A stretch of DNA of 21,299 nt, taken from Phoronis ovalis. Lineage: Eukaryota > Phoronida > Phoronidae. This document shows positions 9,054-18,987 of this stretch, piece by piece. Every line of letters begins with the position of its first letter. Position 1 is the first letter of the stretch. Below the pieces are notes generated by a model. It saw only the letters and a list, made by a program, of their open reading frames with translations. It ran no database searches and had not been told where the DNA came from. The position numbers and the translations under genes were made by a program. The stretch spans positions 1 to 21,299 of the forward strand of contig JAOXYB010101715.1 of NCBI GenBank assembly GCA_028565635.1, written 5' to 3'.

Positions 9054-9548
9054 GTATCCACCTAATGGCGACTGACAAAACTACATGTGATCCTATAGTA
9101 TTACAAAATCACTTTTTGTGATTATTGCCAACGTCTTGTTAATACTTAACAAAAAATCCTTTGGATTTGTTAAGCCAAAGTAGAAAGCAGATATTTTATT
9201 ATTATAATTATTCATTAACATTATTGCTTTTACAATGACGTTTTTTCCGCGCTATGTAGTCAGTGAAATGCTGCATGAACAAAAGTATATAGTTTTCAAC
9301 TGGACTTTTATTGTTAAAATAGTGTTATTGACTAATTGTATTGATATCTGCGATACGATATACTCCATTAAAAAAAAAATTCAGTGAATACATCATAATT
9401 TTAAAACAAAAAGTAAATAAGATGAAAATAACATGATGCTCTATATTTAATTTATCTTGCGGAAATTTTCGACACTGCTGTGCCCGCTGCTGGGACTTTG
9501 AACTTGCGCGTATAGAGCATTCGGTTTTATCTAACCTTTTTATAAGAT
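9054..9548 (+). promoter_or_regulatory. Upstream region of LRR-Ig gene B with conserved promoter block
   Basis: This is the duplicate of 3692-4134. The GGACTTTGAACTTGCGCGTA block is at 9493-9512 and the 27-nt identical block ending TATAAGAT is at 9522-9548. The two blocks are separated by 9 nt here and by 13 nt in A. B has a second, stronger TATA-like site, TATAAAAG at 9617-9624, that A lacks, so the two genes may start transcription at different points. Confidence 0.6.
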
Positions 9549-9571
9549 ATCAGAATCATAACAATATATTT

Positions 9572-9692
9572 TGGTTAATTCGATTCTTGCTGAGTAACTT
9601 AGATAGGCAAGGGATTTATAAAAGCCAATTCAAGAGCCAACAAAGCAGCTGGGCAATCGAACAGTCGATCAAGATTATTGTCATTTGGGAAG
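9572..9692 (+). other. Putative 5' UTR exon 1 of gene B
   Basis: It ends TTTGGGAAG|GTACAG, matching the exon 1 donor of gene A. Its start is uncertain: near 9572 if the shared TATAAG is used, near 9647 if TATAAAAG at 9617-9624 is used. No coding frame is shared with A, so it is taken as untranslated. Confidence 0.45.
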
Positions 9693-10363
9693 GTACAGAC
9701 ATTTCTTTTTTAATTGTGTATTATTAATAATATAATCATAATATTCAACTTCTTTTTTAAAATATTGTTTGACACAAGTTTCGTACTATATACCTATATT
9801 AGTTTAACGAATTTTTTCAACTTTTGCTGGTGAAACTCTTAAAAAACTATCAATTTAATTATTTGCCGGTTTGGTGCTTGGAGTATTTCAAATTTAAGTA
9901 AAATTAGATTTGAAGAAGATAAAGGAAAAAAATGTGAATGTTATGACCGCGTATATGATTCAACGTAGTGTAAATATTGCGACATTAAATATAGTAAAGT
10001 AAACATTACATCTTGAGCGTTTCTACTTCTACCTCGAAAGAAGCAATTGATGCAAAATACCTTCCCGTTTTATCTGCGATTGTGTAGTAAAGCACTGAGG
10101 TGGTCGATATATTAGTTATTCAGTAACTGAAATTAATACTAGAGAAAAGTGGTTAAAACAAAAACGGATGAAAAAACACTATGGTTTTCTGCAGTATTTG
10201 TAAGCTACGTATTGATTTGCTTGTGAATGAAGCACTTTTGTTTCAAAATTGATGAGAGTATAATTTATTATAATTAATCAATTCTTTGTTGAACATTCGA
10301 ATTTTTTTGCAAAAGCAAAAGTCTCTTAAATTAAATTATTATATTTGTATTTTATTTTTTCAG
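9693..10363 (+). other. Putative intron 1 of gene B
   Basis: This 671-nt interval lies between a GTACAG donor and a TTTTTTCAG acceptor. It is AT-rich and shows no other feature. Confidence 0.45.
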
Positions 10364-10482
10364 GTTTTGAAACTTTTGACCTGTTCCGAAAATCGTTTGC
10401 TGAATTAGTAACTGATGACAGTTTCGTCATATCAAGCTATTCGTATATTTGGCTGATTAAAGGATACAAACATGACCACTTG
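10364..10482 (+). other. Exon 2 of gene B: 5' UTR and first codons
   Basis: The acceptor TTTTTTCAG precedes 10364, and the donor TG|GTAATG lies at 10482/10483. The start codon at 10472 sits in ACAAACATGAC, as in gene A. Only 11 nt code (MTT plus TG). An upstream ATG near 10416 opens a short frame ending before the main start. Confidence 0.6.
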
Positions 10483-12826
10483 GTAATGGTTCCATCAATC
10501 AAACTGTGTAGTTTATGATAAACCCTAGATGATGGTCCAATCATAGCAAAATATTAGTCACACGCACTTCATCTTCATGTTCATTGGTTATCTTTTTTAT
10601 ATCCTTGTAGGCGAAATATTGATGTCAATACGTTGATTTGGGTTATCAGTTGTTACACATAATCACAATCAGTGTGCTTCCCTGGGTGAGCCATTTTAAA
10701 GATAAAACATCTCTAATTTTAAATGTAACAATCTTTAAAATCCAAATATTTGTAGGTACAAGAAGTCAATTGCTGTCGCACTTGTCTACGTGATGTTAAC
10801 AGCCATCGCCAGATGTCAGAGCTGTCCTGCAGGATGCAGTTGCGACTCTACACGCAATGAAGTCATGTGTAGCGGCATCACAAAGCTGCCAACAAGTTTA
10901 CCTTCAAATACTAAAACTTTAGTAGTTAGTGACTGCAACCTGGGTGGAGCAATTGGTGGAGCATTAGACGCTTCGCATATGACTTATCTGAGAAGTTCAA
11001 CTGTTGAGCATTTGACCATTGAAAATTGTAACGTGACTGAAATTCGACCAATGGCATTTTACATTTATGCAGGATTGAAAAGTCTCAGTCTTGCCAAAAA
11101 TAAGCTAAAAGTTATTGAACTAGTTTCACTTGTCGGTCTTTCCGGATTGCAGTCTCTAAACTTAAAGGACAATGAAATCAGCAGTTTGAAAATTGGAGCA
11201 TTCGTGTCTATGGATCAATTAACTTATCTAGATGTTTCTGGAAATAAGTTAAAATCTTTTCCCAATGAATTATTTATACCCTTAGTGTCGCTAAAAGCCT
11301 TTGATTTGTCCGATAATGAATTTGAAACGTTCCCTACATCCGTTTTTAAAGGTCTCGATGCTATAACTAAGCTTAACGCTAGCTCCAACAAATTAACTAA
11401 CATCCCAGATAACGCATTTCAAGGATTGCCAAATATTCAAACTTTAGATTTAAGCAATAACAACTTAACTTCGTTTCCAAGATCTTTATTTGAAAAGTTG
11501 ACTTATCTTCGCACTTTAATTTTAGACTCAAATCGCATGCAACTTAATTCCCCTGGCCTAATGACATTGTATGGACTTAAAGCAATTACCCGCCTCTCCT
11601 TGAAAAGTAATAACTTGAACGATGTAGACCTGTCCGCGTTCCATGGCATGACAAATCTAGCCAATTTGGATTTATCTAAAAATAACTTAACATCAGTTCG
11701 TAGTGGTATCTTTACTGGAGTAGCCAACCTGCAAAAGCTAATGTTAAATGATAACCCCATCAACAAAATTGAAAGAAACGCGTTTAAAGATCTAACAGGT
11801 CTGCAAGATCTACATTTGGCTAACACAAGATTAAAAACATTAGATGGAGCCGTACTTAATCCGTTAACAAATTTAATCAAATTATTTTTGAAAAATAACG
11901 CCTTTATAGCCATTCCGTCTAACATGAATTTGCCAAAATTGCAATACCTTCATCTTGAAAATAATAATTTAACTTCTTATGGCAACAGTTTCTCCTATTT
12001 GAAAGCATTACGTTACCTGTACTTGAATAACAATCAGTTACAATCCTTTCCCAACTTAAGCTTGTCCAACTTCTATCACATAGAAATCAGAAATAATTTT
12101 ATTTCTAGCTTATCTAGCCACCATTTTTCATCCATTAGTAACTTAAGATTTCTGTTTCTAGAAAACAACACAATTCAAACTTTGTATGAAAATCTGGTAA
12201 AATCTTATTTTGCAACAATGACTAGAATATCTTTGGGTGGAAATCCATTTCACTGCAATTGCGAAGTGGCTTGGATGAAAACTATAAGCGGTTTGAAAGC
12301 ATACGCTGACGACGTTAAGGCCTTGCGTTGTAAAACTCCCCATACCAAGCTTTTGATAACGGAGACCACTGATTCCAATCTGGTTTGTACCTTGCCCAAA
12401 TTTATGTACAGTTCTACGTTTGTGGTAACAGAGAACAATGATTTGATATTTAAATGTTCGGCTGAAGCAGATCCAGCTCCTAACGTTTATTGGGAAAATG
12501 TCAATGTTGGCACTCTTTCAAATGCAGTTCAGTCGTGTGGGTCATGTCAAACGTATAGCCAATGCCCATACCACTGGACCCATTGCTCATGGGGAGGCAG
12601 CTCTGGGTATGCGTGCAAATGTTCCTACGGTTCTCCGACAACCTACACCCGTATTATTTCTACCAGCAGCTACCTTTCTCAAGATGCCCCTCTTGATAAA
12701 ACAACTTTGAAAAACTCTCACTCTTTTCGCGTGTCAAACGCTGCCTCTCAGTCTTTTAATTATCAGTGTAAAATTTCAAACGTCAAAGGCACTCAAAAAA
12801 TTACTTTCGTGAAAGAAAATAACTGA
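10472..12826 (+). CDS. Secreted LRR-Ig protein B
   Basis: CDS is join(10472..10482, 10756..12826), 693 residues. The first exon reads MTT plus TG; the acceptor ATTTGTAG before 10756 adds G, making Trp4, then YKKS and a hydrophobic core ending TAIARC, a good signal peptide. Layout matches A: LRR N-cap starting CPAGCSC, about 17-18 LRRs, a C-cap with HCNCEVAW, and one Ig domain with Cys571, Trp583 and Cys675. The Ig insert carries six cysteines in a sequence different from A except for WGGSSGYACKC. By eye most residues match A, more closely than either matches C. B has four extra residues in the first LRR from a 12-nt duplication (10943-10963). There is no membrane segment after the Ig domain, so it is probably secreted. 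A putative AATAAA is at 13235-13240. Confidence 0.88.
10483..10755 (+). other. Intron 2 of gene B
   Basis: This is a 273-nt phase-2 intron, homologous to 5225-5513. The most conserved part is about 10583-10673, matching 5330-5416 in A. Confidence 0.65.
12494..12766 (+). other. Cysteine-rich insert inside the Ig domain of protein B (with flanking Ig strands)
   Basis: Trp583 and Cys675 are 92 residues apart. The insert has a CGSC pair, two single cysteines and an ACKC pair, with Tyr, His, Trp, Ser and Gly. Its first half differs strongly from A; its second half (WGGSSGYACKC) is nearly the same. Confidence 0.7.
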
Positions 12827-14932
12827 TGACATTTTCTAAATATAATCTTATTGACTCTAACTCCGTAATGTATAATTATTTTCGTAATAGTAATTTGCTC
12901 TTGGTCTCTCTATCTGAAAGGGTTAAGTTCTTACATTATATGGTTTTATGTAGTCACTGCTGGCAAAGTATTAATCTATGATGATACAAATAACTTTTAA
13001 TTGCGGTATTGTAATTATTGATAAGCCTGCTTAAAGTTTGCCTGAAACAAAATGATTTGCAGATTATTATCACAGTACTTGTATTACTATTGTTGCTTAT
13101 AGGTATATGATTTAAATAATATTGTTGAACCTTGCTTTGTCATTCAATTTTCCATTAATTATACAAAGATTCACTTTTTAGGCTTTTACGAATTTCTTTG
13201 CAGTGTATACATAAATTTACTCACTAGTTAGCTGAATAAATTGCTCTTAAGTATGCCGTAAAGAATTAAAGTGTGTGTATAAAATTGCAGCTTCTGAATG
13301 TTGCATATACGTACTCAGTTAACAAAGAGATTTGATAAATTTTTGTCTTGTTTTGCACCTGTGCATGCAGTTCACTCATGTTATCGTGTTGTTATAAAGT
13401 TATAACAGAGATATTAATTGCATTATCTGTAATCGAAAACTGATAAAAAATATTAATACAATTGCTTTATAACTTTAATTAAAAAAACTTATTATGCCAG
13501 GAGATCATCTTAGGACATAAGATCACGTCCTTGCTGTGACTGGTTAATTTCTTTTTTTTTAAATATATAAAAATTGAATGCATTATAATTTTAAAGTTTG
13601 TTACATGAAAACCTGTTTAGTTCCCTCACGCAGTTATAATTTATTTTAAACCAATTTCTGTCACATTATGATCTTGCTACTTGCAACTAACTACAATGCA
13701 ACGTATAACATATGCTAGAGATGTTAGGACAGAGGTGAGCTGTGGTATGATGACAAAACTATTTAGTCACTCGCTCGGTTCCCTAATGCACAAAATACAT
13801 TTAATCACCGTATATATTTGAATTAATGGAAGTCTTTGAATTGACGAGGCTTATCACAATTTTGCTTAATTACAAGAGCGTGTTAGGAAAGCGCTGTATA
13901 AAAAATGAGCGCACACACACACATATAATGAATACAAAAAATGATGAATAAAATGTAATCAAGAGAATAATTTAAACCCCGCGTGTGAACTTTTGTTCTT
14001 TGAACCCACTACATGATTATCGAGGAATGATTTTTTTCTCAATCACTGAGGATATTGATAAGCTCAAAGGATAAAACTTTGTACAAATGTGCAAACATTT
14101 GCTACTGATATCTGCATGTAAGTATCATTGCTGTATGCATAATGAAGAACCTTGTTTTTCCAAATGTTGTGTAATATTATGTATCATGCACATGTTACAG
14201 AGGCGTGCAAGGGGTCACAGGGCAGAGGTTATATAAAGCACTGAGTAGACACAGTAAATAATATCATCGAGATAAAATAACACTTAAACTTTATACCGTG
14301 ATTTGCAAGAAAAACAGGATACTAGTTTATTTGTAATAACAAAATCACAAGATCGAAAATTGATACAAACTGAACATTTAGTGACACACATTTTTTTCTT
14401 ATTTCAATTAGCAAAAGGGTTTTGAATAAAATACATAATTGCAGAAACATTAATTTATGTTCCATCAATTCATCACAGAGATAAGAAATATATGCACATT
14501 GTTATGCACAATGATGTAAATTGAAATGATTATTGTCAACTTAACACCACGTAAACTGGAAATATACTTCAGACATCGGTGCATAACAGATACCTGAACA
14601 ATAAATTGGGTTGCATACAACTTCAGACTTTAAAGGATTTCTTAAATTTTAAGATATGTAATACTAATAACGTTTTACTTACACATATAAACAATCCTCA
14701 ACAAACTTGCACACTGAATTTCATGTATTTACATTACTTTAGTGTTCGTTACTACTTTTAATTGACAGCAAAGTTAACGTTCTCGTTTGTCAAATTTTAT
14801 AAATAGCAAGGATGAGCTATAAGTTTTGATAGAGCTGATATTCGTAATTTATACGAGGTGACATATTTTTTGCACATAGTTTGTTGTGTTACAATATAAA
14901 CTATGTAGAATAAAATATTATGAAATCAAAAG
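12827..14932. other. Intergenic region between convergent genes B and C, with B 3' UTR
   Basis: The B 3' UTR probably ends after AATAAA at 13235-13240; TGCTTAAAG at 13028-13047 matches the flank of A. From 13260 onward I see no gene. A short (CA)n run lies at 13911-13923. The 60-codon open frame at 14579-14761 has no homologue or context and is not called. Confidence 0.5.
13235..13240 (+). terminator. Poly(A) signal AATAAA (gene B)
   Basis: The canonical hexamer lies 409 nt after the stop of gene B, in the stretch still homologous to the A flank. In A the equivalent position does not preserve the hexamer. Confidence 0.5.
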
Positions 14933-14938
14933 TTTATT
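14933..14938 (-). terminator. Poly(A) signal AATAAA (gene C)
   Basis: TTTATT on the + strand gives AATAAA on the - strand, about 226 nt past the stop of gene C. The sequence between is non-coding and AT-rich, as expected for its 3' UTR. Confidence 0.5.
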
Positions 14939-15163
14939 ACATTTTTTTTTTATGTGCATAGAATATATGAAAACAATAGTTTAAATTTGCTTCTCATCTC
15001 TAACTGTATTCCTCTTCAAATTAGCATATTTCTCATGTTTAGCACGGATTTCAACCTCTACACCAGCGAGTAGCAATCAATGAATAAGAGCAATGGGTAA
15101 TTCATGGCATTTCGCTCGACCACAATCGTGTGACTGTTAAAATTTTGGATCTAGATCGACTAG

Positions 15164-17247
15164 TTAATTATTTTCTTGCAGTAGAGTAAGCTTACGCGTC
15201 CCTTTGACATTAGTTATTACACATCTATATCCAAACGGTTGAGAACCTATATTGGAAATCGCAAAGCTACGAGAATTTATTAAAATCGTTTTATCTACTG
15301 GGGCTTTTCTGGAATAACCACTGCTGCTTGTAGTGAATTTGAATGCGCTTTGCTGGGAACTCGAAGTACAGTAGCACCTATAAGGATATGCTTGGCTGGT
15401 ATACCAAGAGCAGGATGAGCAGGAATAATAGCCAAGGTTGCCAAGATTTGCATTTTCCCACTGTATGCTAGGAGCCGGGTCCCCTTCCGCGGTACAGTTG
15501 AACACAAGGGTATTTTGTGCGTCCGAATTGCCGACATATGTAGAGCTATAAATAAATTTTGGCATGGTACAAGCAAGATCCGCATCAGATGTTTCCGTTA
15601 TCAAAAGTTTAGCATGAGGAGTTTTACAACGCAAAGCATTGACATCATCCGTGTTATTTTTTGTAGCACTAATAGTTTTCAACCAAGCAATTTCACAATT
15701 GCAATGAAACGGATTTCCACCCAAAGATATTCTAGACATTTTAGTAAAATAAGATTTCACATCAGCTTCATACAAAGTTTGAATTTCGTTGTCATCAAGA
15801 AACAAAAATCTCAAGTTACTAATGGAAGAAAAGTGGGTACTAGCTAAAGTAGAAATAGAATTATTTATGATTTCTATGTGGTAGAAGTTAGAAAAGCTTA
15901 AATTGGGAAAGGATTGTAGCTGATTGTTGTTCAAGTACAGGTAACGTAATGCTTTCAAATAGGAGAAACTGTTGCTGTAAGAAGTTAACTTATTATTTTC
16001 AAGATGGAGATATTGCAATTTTGGTAAGTTCATGTTAGAGGGAATTGCCGCAAATGCGTTGCATTCCAAAAATAATTTGATTAAATTTGTTAAAGGATTA
16101 AAAACAACGCCATCTAAATGTTGTAAGTCGGTTTTTGCTAAGTGGAGATCTACGAGACTAGACAGTTGTTTAAATGCTTCATTTTCAATGTTCCTGATGG
16201 GGTTTTCATTTAGATTTAAACATTGCAAACTGGTAACCCCAGTGAAGACACTGTTACGAATAATGGTTAGTTTGTTCAAGGACAGATCTAAATTGACCAA
16301 TCCTGACATACCATGAAATGTAGATAATTCTATGTTATCAAGGCCATTGTCTCGCAAAGACAGTGTTGTGATTTGGTTTAAGCCATATAAAGCAAAACGT
16401 CCAGGGGAATTGTGAAGCATGCGGTTGGAATCTAATACCAAAGTTCGCAAATACGTCAAGTTTTTATATAGAAATCTCGGAAAAGAAGTTAGATTATTGT
16501 TACGTAAATCTAAAGTTTGAATGTTTGGCAATCTTTGAAATGCGTTATCTGGGAGGTTAGCCAACGCGTTAAAGCTAGCGTTAAGTTTAGTTACAGCATC
16601 TAAACCTTTAAAAAAGGAAGCAGGAAATGTCTCAAATTTATTTTTGGACAAATCTAACGTTTTTAACGACTCAAGGGTTGCAAACAATTCATTTGGCAAA
16701 GATGTCAACTTGTTTCCAGAAACATCTAAATACGTCAATAGATCCATGGACACAAATGATCCAACTTTCAAACTGCCGATTTCATTGTTCTTTAAATTTA
16801 GAGACTGCAATCCGGAAAGTCCAACAAGTGAAACTAGTTCAATAACTTTTAGGTTATTGTTAGCAAGACTGAGACTTTTCAATGTCGGGAAAATGTAAAA
16901 CGCCATTGAGCGAATTTCCGAAAGGTTGCAATTTTCAATAGATAAGTGCTCAACATTGGAGCTTTTAAGATACGTCAAATGGGAAGCATCTATTACTCCT
17001 CCAAGGTTGCAGTTGCTAACAACTAAGGTTTTAGTATTCTTTGGTAAACTAGCTGGAAGCTTGGTGATGCCGTTACACAAGACTTCTTGACGTGTAGAGT
17101 CGCAACTGCATCCAGCAGGACAGTCCTGACATCTAGCGGTGGCCAGTAACGCCATGCATATCACAAGGACGACCGCACTTGATTTTAGAAACCTGTGAAA
17201 ATTAGTGATTACTTATCAACAGAAAGAATATACGTGACTTTGACCAT
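15164..17247 (-). CDS. Secreted LRR-Ig protein C
   Basis: The main exon is 17192..15164 on the - strand, after the acceptor TTTTCACAG. The best start is ATG at 17247: MVKV plus AC, donor GTATAT at 17233, a 41-nt intron, then G completing Thr5. This gives MVKVTFLKSSAVV and a strong signal peptide ending TARC, 680 residues in all. The 14-nt first piece equals that of A in length and phase, but the intron is unusually short, so the 5' end is less certain than the rest. The domains follow A and B: LRR N-cap CPAGCSC, about 17-18 LRRs, C-cap HCNCEIAW, and an Ig domain with Trp583 and Cys662 only 79 residues apart. The Ig insert has four extra cysteines instead of six. C is more diverged than A and B are from each other and lies in opposite orientation. 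There is no membrane segment; it is probably secreted. Confidence 0.85.
15224..15457 (-). other. Shortened cysteine-rich insert inside the Ig domain of protein C (with flanking Ig strands)
   Basis: The insert has a CSSC pair and a CYC pair, Tyr/Ser-rich, and lacks the WGGSSGYACKC segment of A and B. It is about 13-15 residues shorter than theirs. Confidence 0.7.
17193..17233 (-). other. Putative 41-nt first coding intron of gene C
   Basis: Donor AC|GTATAT and acceptor TTTTCACAG, phase 2, the same phase as intron 2 of A and B (289 and 273 nt). The short length is suspicious. The alternative is an unrecognised exon further upstream. Confidence 0.5.
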
Positions 17248-17270
17248 GTTCAATGTCACGAAAGGATAAT

Positions 17271-17280
17271 CTTATATAAG
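17271..17280 (-). promoter_or_regulatory. TATA-like site CTTATATAAG near the start of gene C
   Basis: The site is perfectly palindromic and lies 24-33 nt upstream of the proposed start ATG. If used, it would leave a 5' UTR of only a few bases. Alternatively, an acceptor AACTGTAG before 17304 would make this part of a second exon, as in A and B. The promoter block of A and B is absent here. Confidence 0.35.
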
Positions 17281-17304
17281 CTTGAGCAGATCGATAAACG
17301 TTGT

Positions 17305-17992
17305 CTACAGTTAAGTAAACACGAGTATATAAAAATATTTGTTTTAATTTTACATATCTGTACAAGGAAATAGTCAGTTTTATTTAAGAAAAAAACATGA
17401 AAAGTCGCCGTCATAGACGTTGTAGCATACGCAAAGTCAATAGACCGTAGCAGCTTGTTCTCTCATGGAAACCAGTCTTCTTAAATATAATTCGTGTTTT
17501 ATGTTTACGAAGTTTTTATTCGAGTATGAATTTAATATTGCTCATATTGGTTCATTGCCACGCCAAGGGTGATAACAATGCAGTATATCCTATAGATAGG
17601 ATAAACAGCAATCATGGTTTTTTGATCTAAAAAATACCCTCCTTCTTGTAAGTATATCAATACATAAACAACTATTTATTAATATGTTTTTATTTTGTTA
17701 ACTTTTCACCAGTTACAGCTTTTCTAAAGTCAGATTAAAAAAACAAGTTTTGTGTATAAGTAAAGGATACCGGTATTGAAAGTCTGACTGTAGCGCCCTC
17801 AAGTGCATGCAAATACTCTATTGCTTGTGGTACAGACGATTGCAGACGAACCGTAATGGTAATCTTTCATTAGCTGTAATATACTAACAGTGTGTGTGTG
17901 TGCATGTGTGTGTGTATGTATGTATATATATATATATAACCATGTAGGAAATCACTAACAAATTATTTCGATAAAAATGCTATAGTACTTTG
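17305..17992. other. Intergenic region between divergent/adjacent minus-strand genes
   Basis: No gene is seen. It contains a TG/TA microsatellite and a small palindrome, ATCCTATAGATAGGAT, near 17586-17601. Confidence 0.45.
17890..17938. repeat. (TG)n-(TA)n compound microsatellite
   Basis: A TG run interrupted by CA and TA steps passes into a pure TA run ending ATATATAA. It lies just beyond the 3' end of the coiled-coil gene. Confidence 0.9.
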
Positions 17993-17998
17993 TTTATT
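17993..17998 (-). terminator. Poly(A) signal AATAAA (coiled-coil gene)
   Basis: TTTATT on the + strand gives AATAAA on the - strand, about 990 nt past the stop at 18988. Other T-rich sites in between could serve shorter transcripts, so this is a candidate only. Confidence 0.35.
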
Positions 17999-18987
17999 GA
18001 AAAAAACACTGTATATAAAAACAATAACTTAAACATATGAAATAATTAAAAGGAACCTACAAGGAAAAGTAGACTAGATAAATTATTGGTACATGATTGT
18101 AGATGCTCAAAAGAATAAATCTCACAGAATATGGCAGCTGTAGCGGAAACAACCAATCTTGACTGTTAATAATCTATACAAGAACATATCACAGAAAACT
18201 CCACACAAAACGCTACATTCTACAGTATACACAGCATGTTACACTTTTCTTCACAAGTCATTTTAGATGAGTGCTACCTCATTGTTATGACCATTCTCCT
18301 TTTCCATAAGTCTGCAGGTATTGAATTTGATACAGCTTTCCCACTTCCTACTCTCCTACTGTTCAGCAGGCACCATATTCACACTAACAACATACACTTA
18401 CTCTATTTCACATAAGAGTAACGGGTAAAATATTTGTCCACATATATGTCCACACCACCTTAACTTGAACAAAAAATAAACCCTACAGTTGCAATAAAAA
18501 GCTGTTAAATGTGGTGTACATGTATGATACGTCTTTCCAATATCATTGGTGTATGACTGAGTACCTCCTTACACAATTTTAATCTTGTTATTGAAATGTA
18601 CAAAGCTTAACTTGTAACTATCACTTAACAGATTCAAAGATGGTATTATATGTCACAACTTTTTGATTTGATCAATGATTTTTCTGGCTTTTTTTTGATA
18701 TGGACCTCAGCCTTTCAATTTGAAAAGTTTTGGTATCTCTAAAATATCAGGTTTGACATTTAAAGCATGATTCTGTTACATATTTAGTGGAGTACACAGA
18801 TAAATTCATTTTTTTGTTCACACTGATGATACACTGTATTTGATTTCTGGATTGAGGTCTGCTTTCACTCACAAAATAAGGTCAGAAAAAACCTCTGTTT
18901 AAATAATTTGATTATCACAATCCATCCAGAACCGACCATAAGATAGTGATTACAGATATCTCCATGTGTATAACATGCGGTGTCATC
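17999..18987 (-). other. Probable long 3' UTR of the coiled-coil gene
   Basis: No open frame of note on either strand, AT-rich, between the stop at 18988 and the candidate poly(A) signal at 17993-17998. Nothing else is recognised in it. Confidence 0.4.

Noticed and set aside
11503-11925. Long antisense frames inside genes A, B and C
   Set aside because: They mirror the regular LRR codon pattern and occur at corresponding positions; no independent signals.
14579-14761. 60-codon open frame between B and C
   Set aside because: No recognisable motif, no splice or promoter context, AT-driven composition; expected by chance.
17734-17880. Possible SINE or tRNA-like sequence upstream of gene C
   Set aside because: No A-box/B-box pair or cloverleaf could be drawn; only a chance octamer ATGCAAAT was found.
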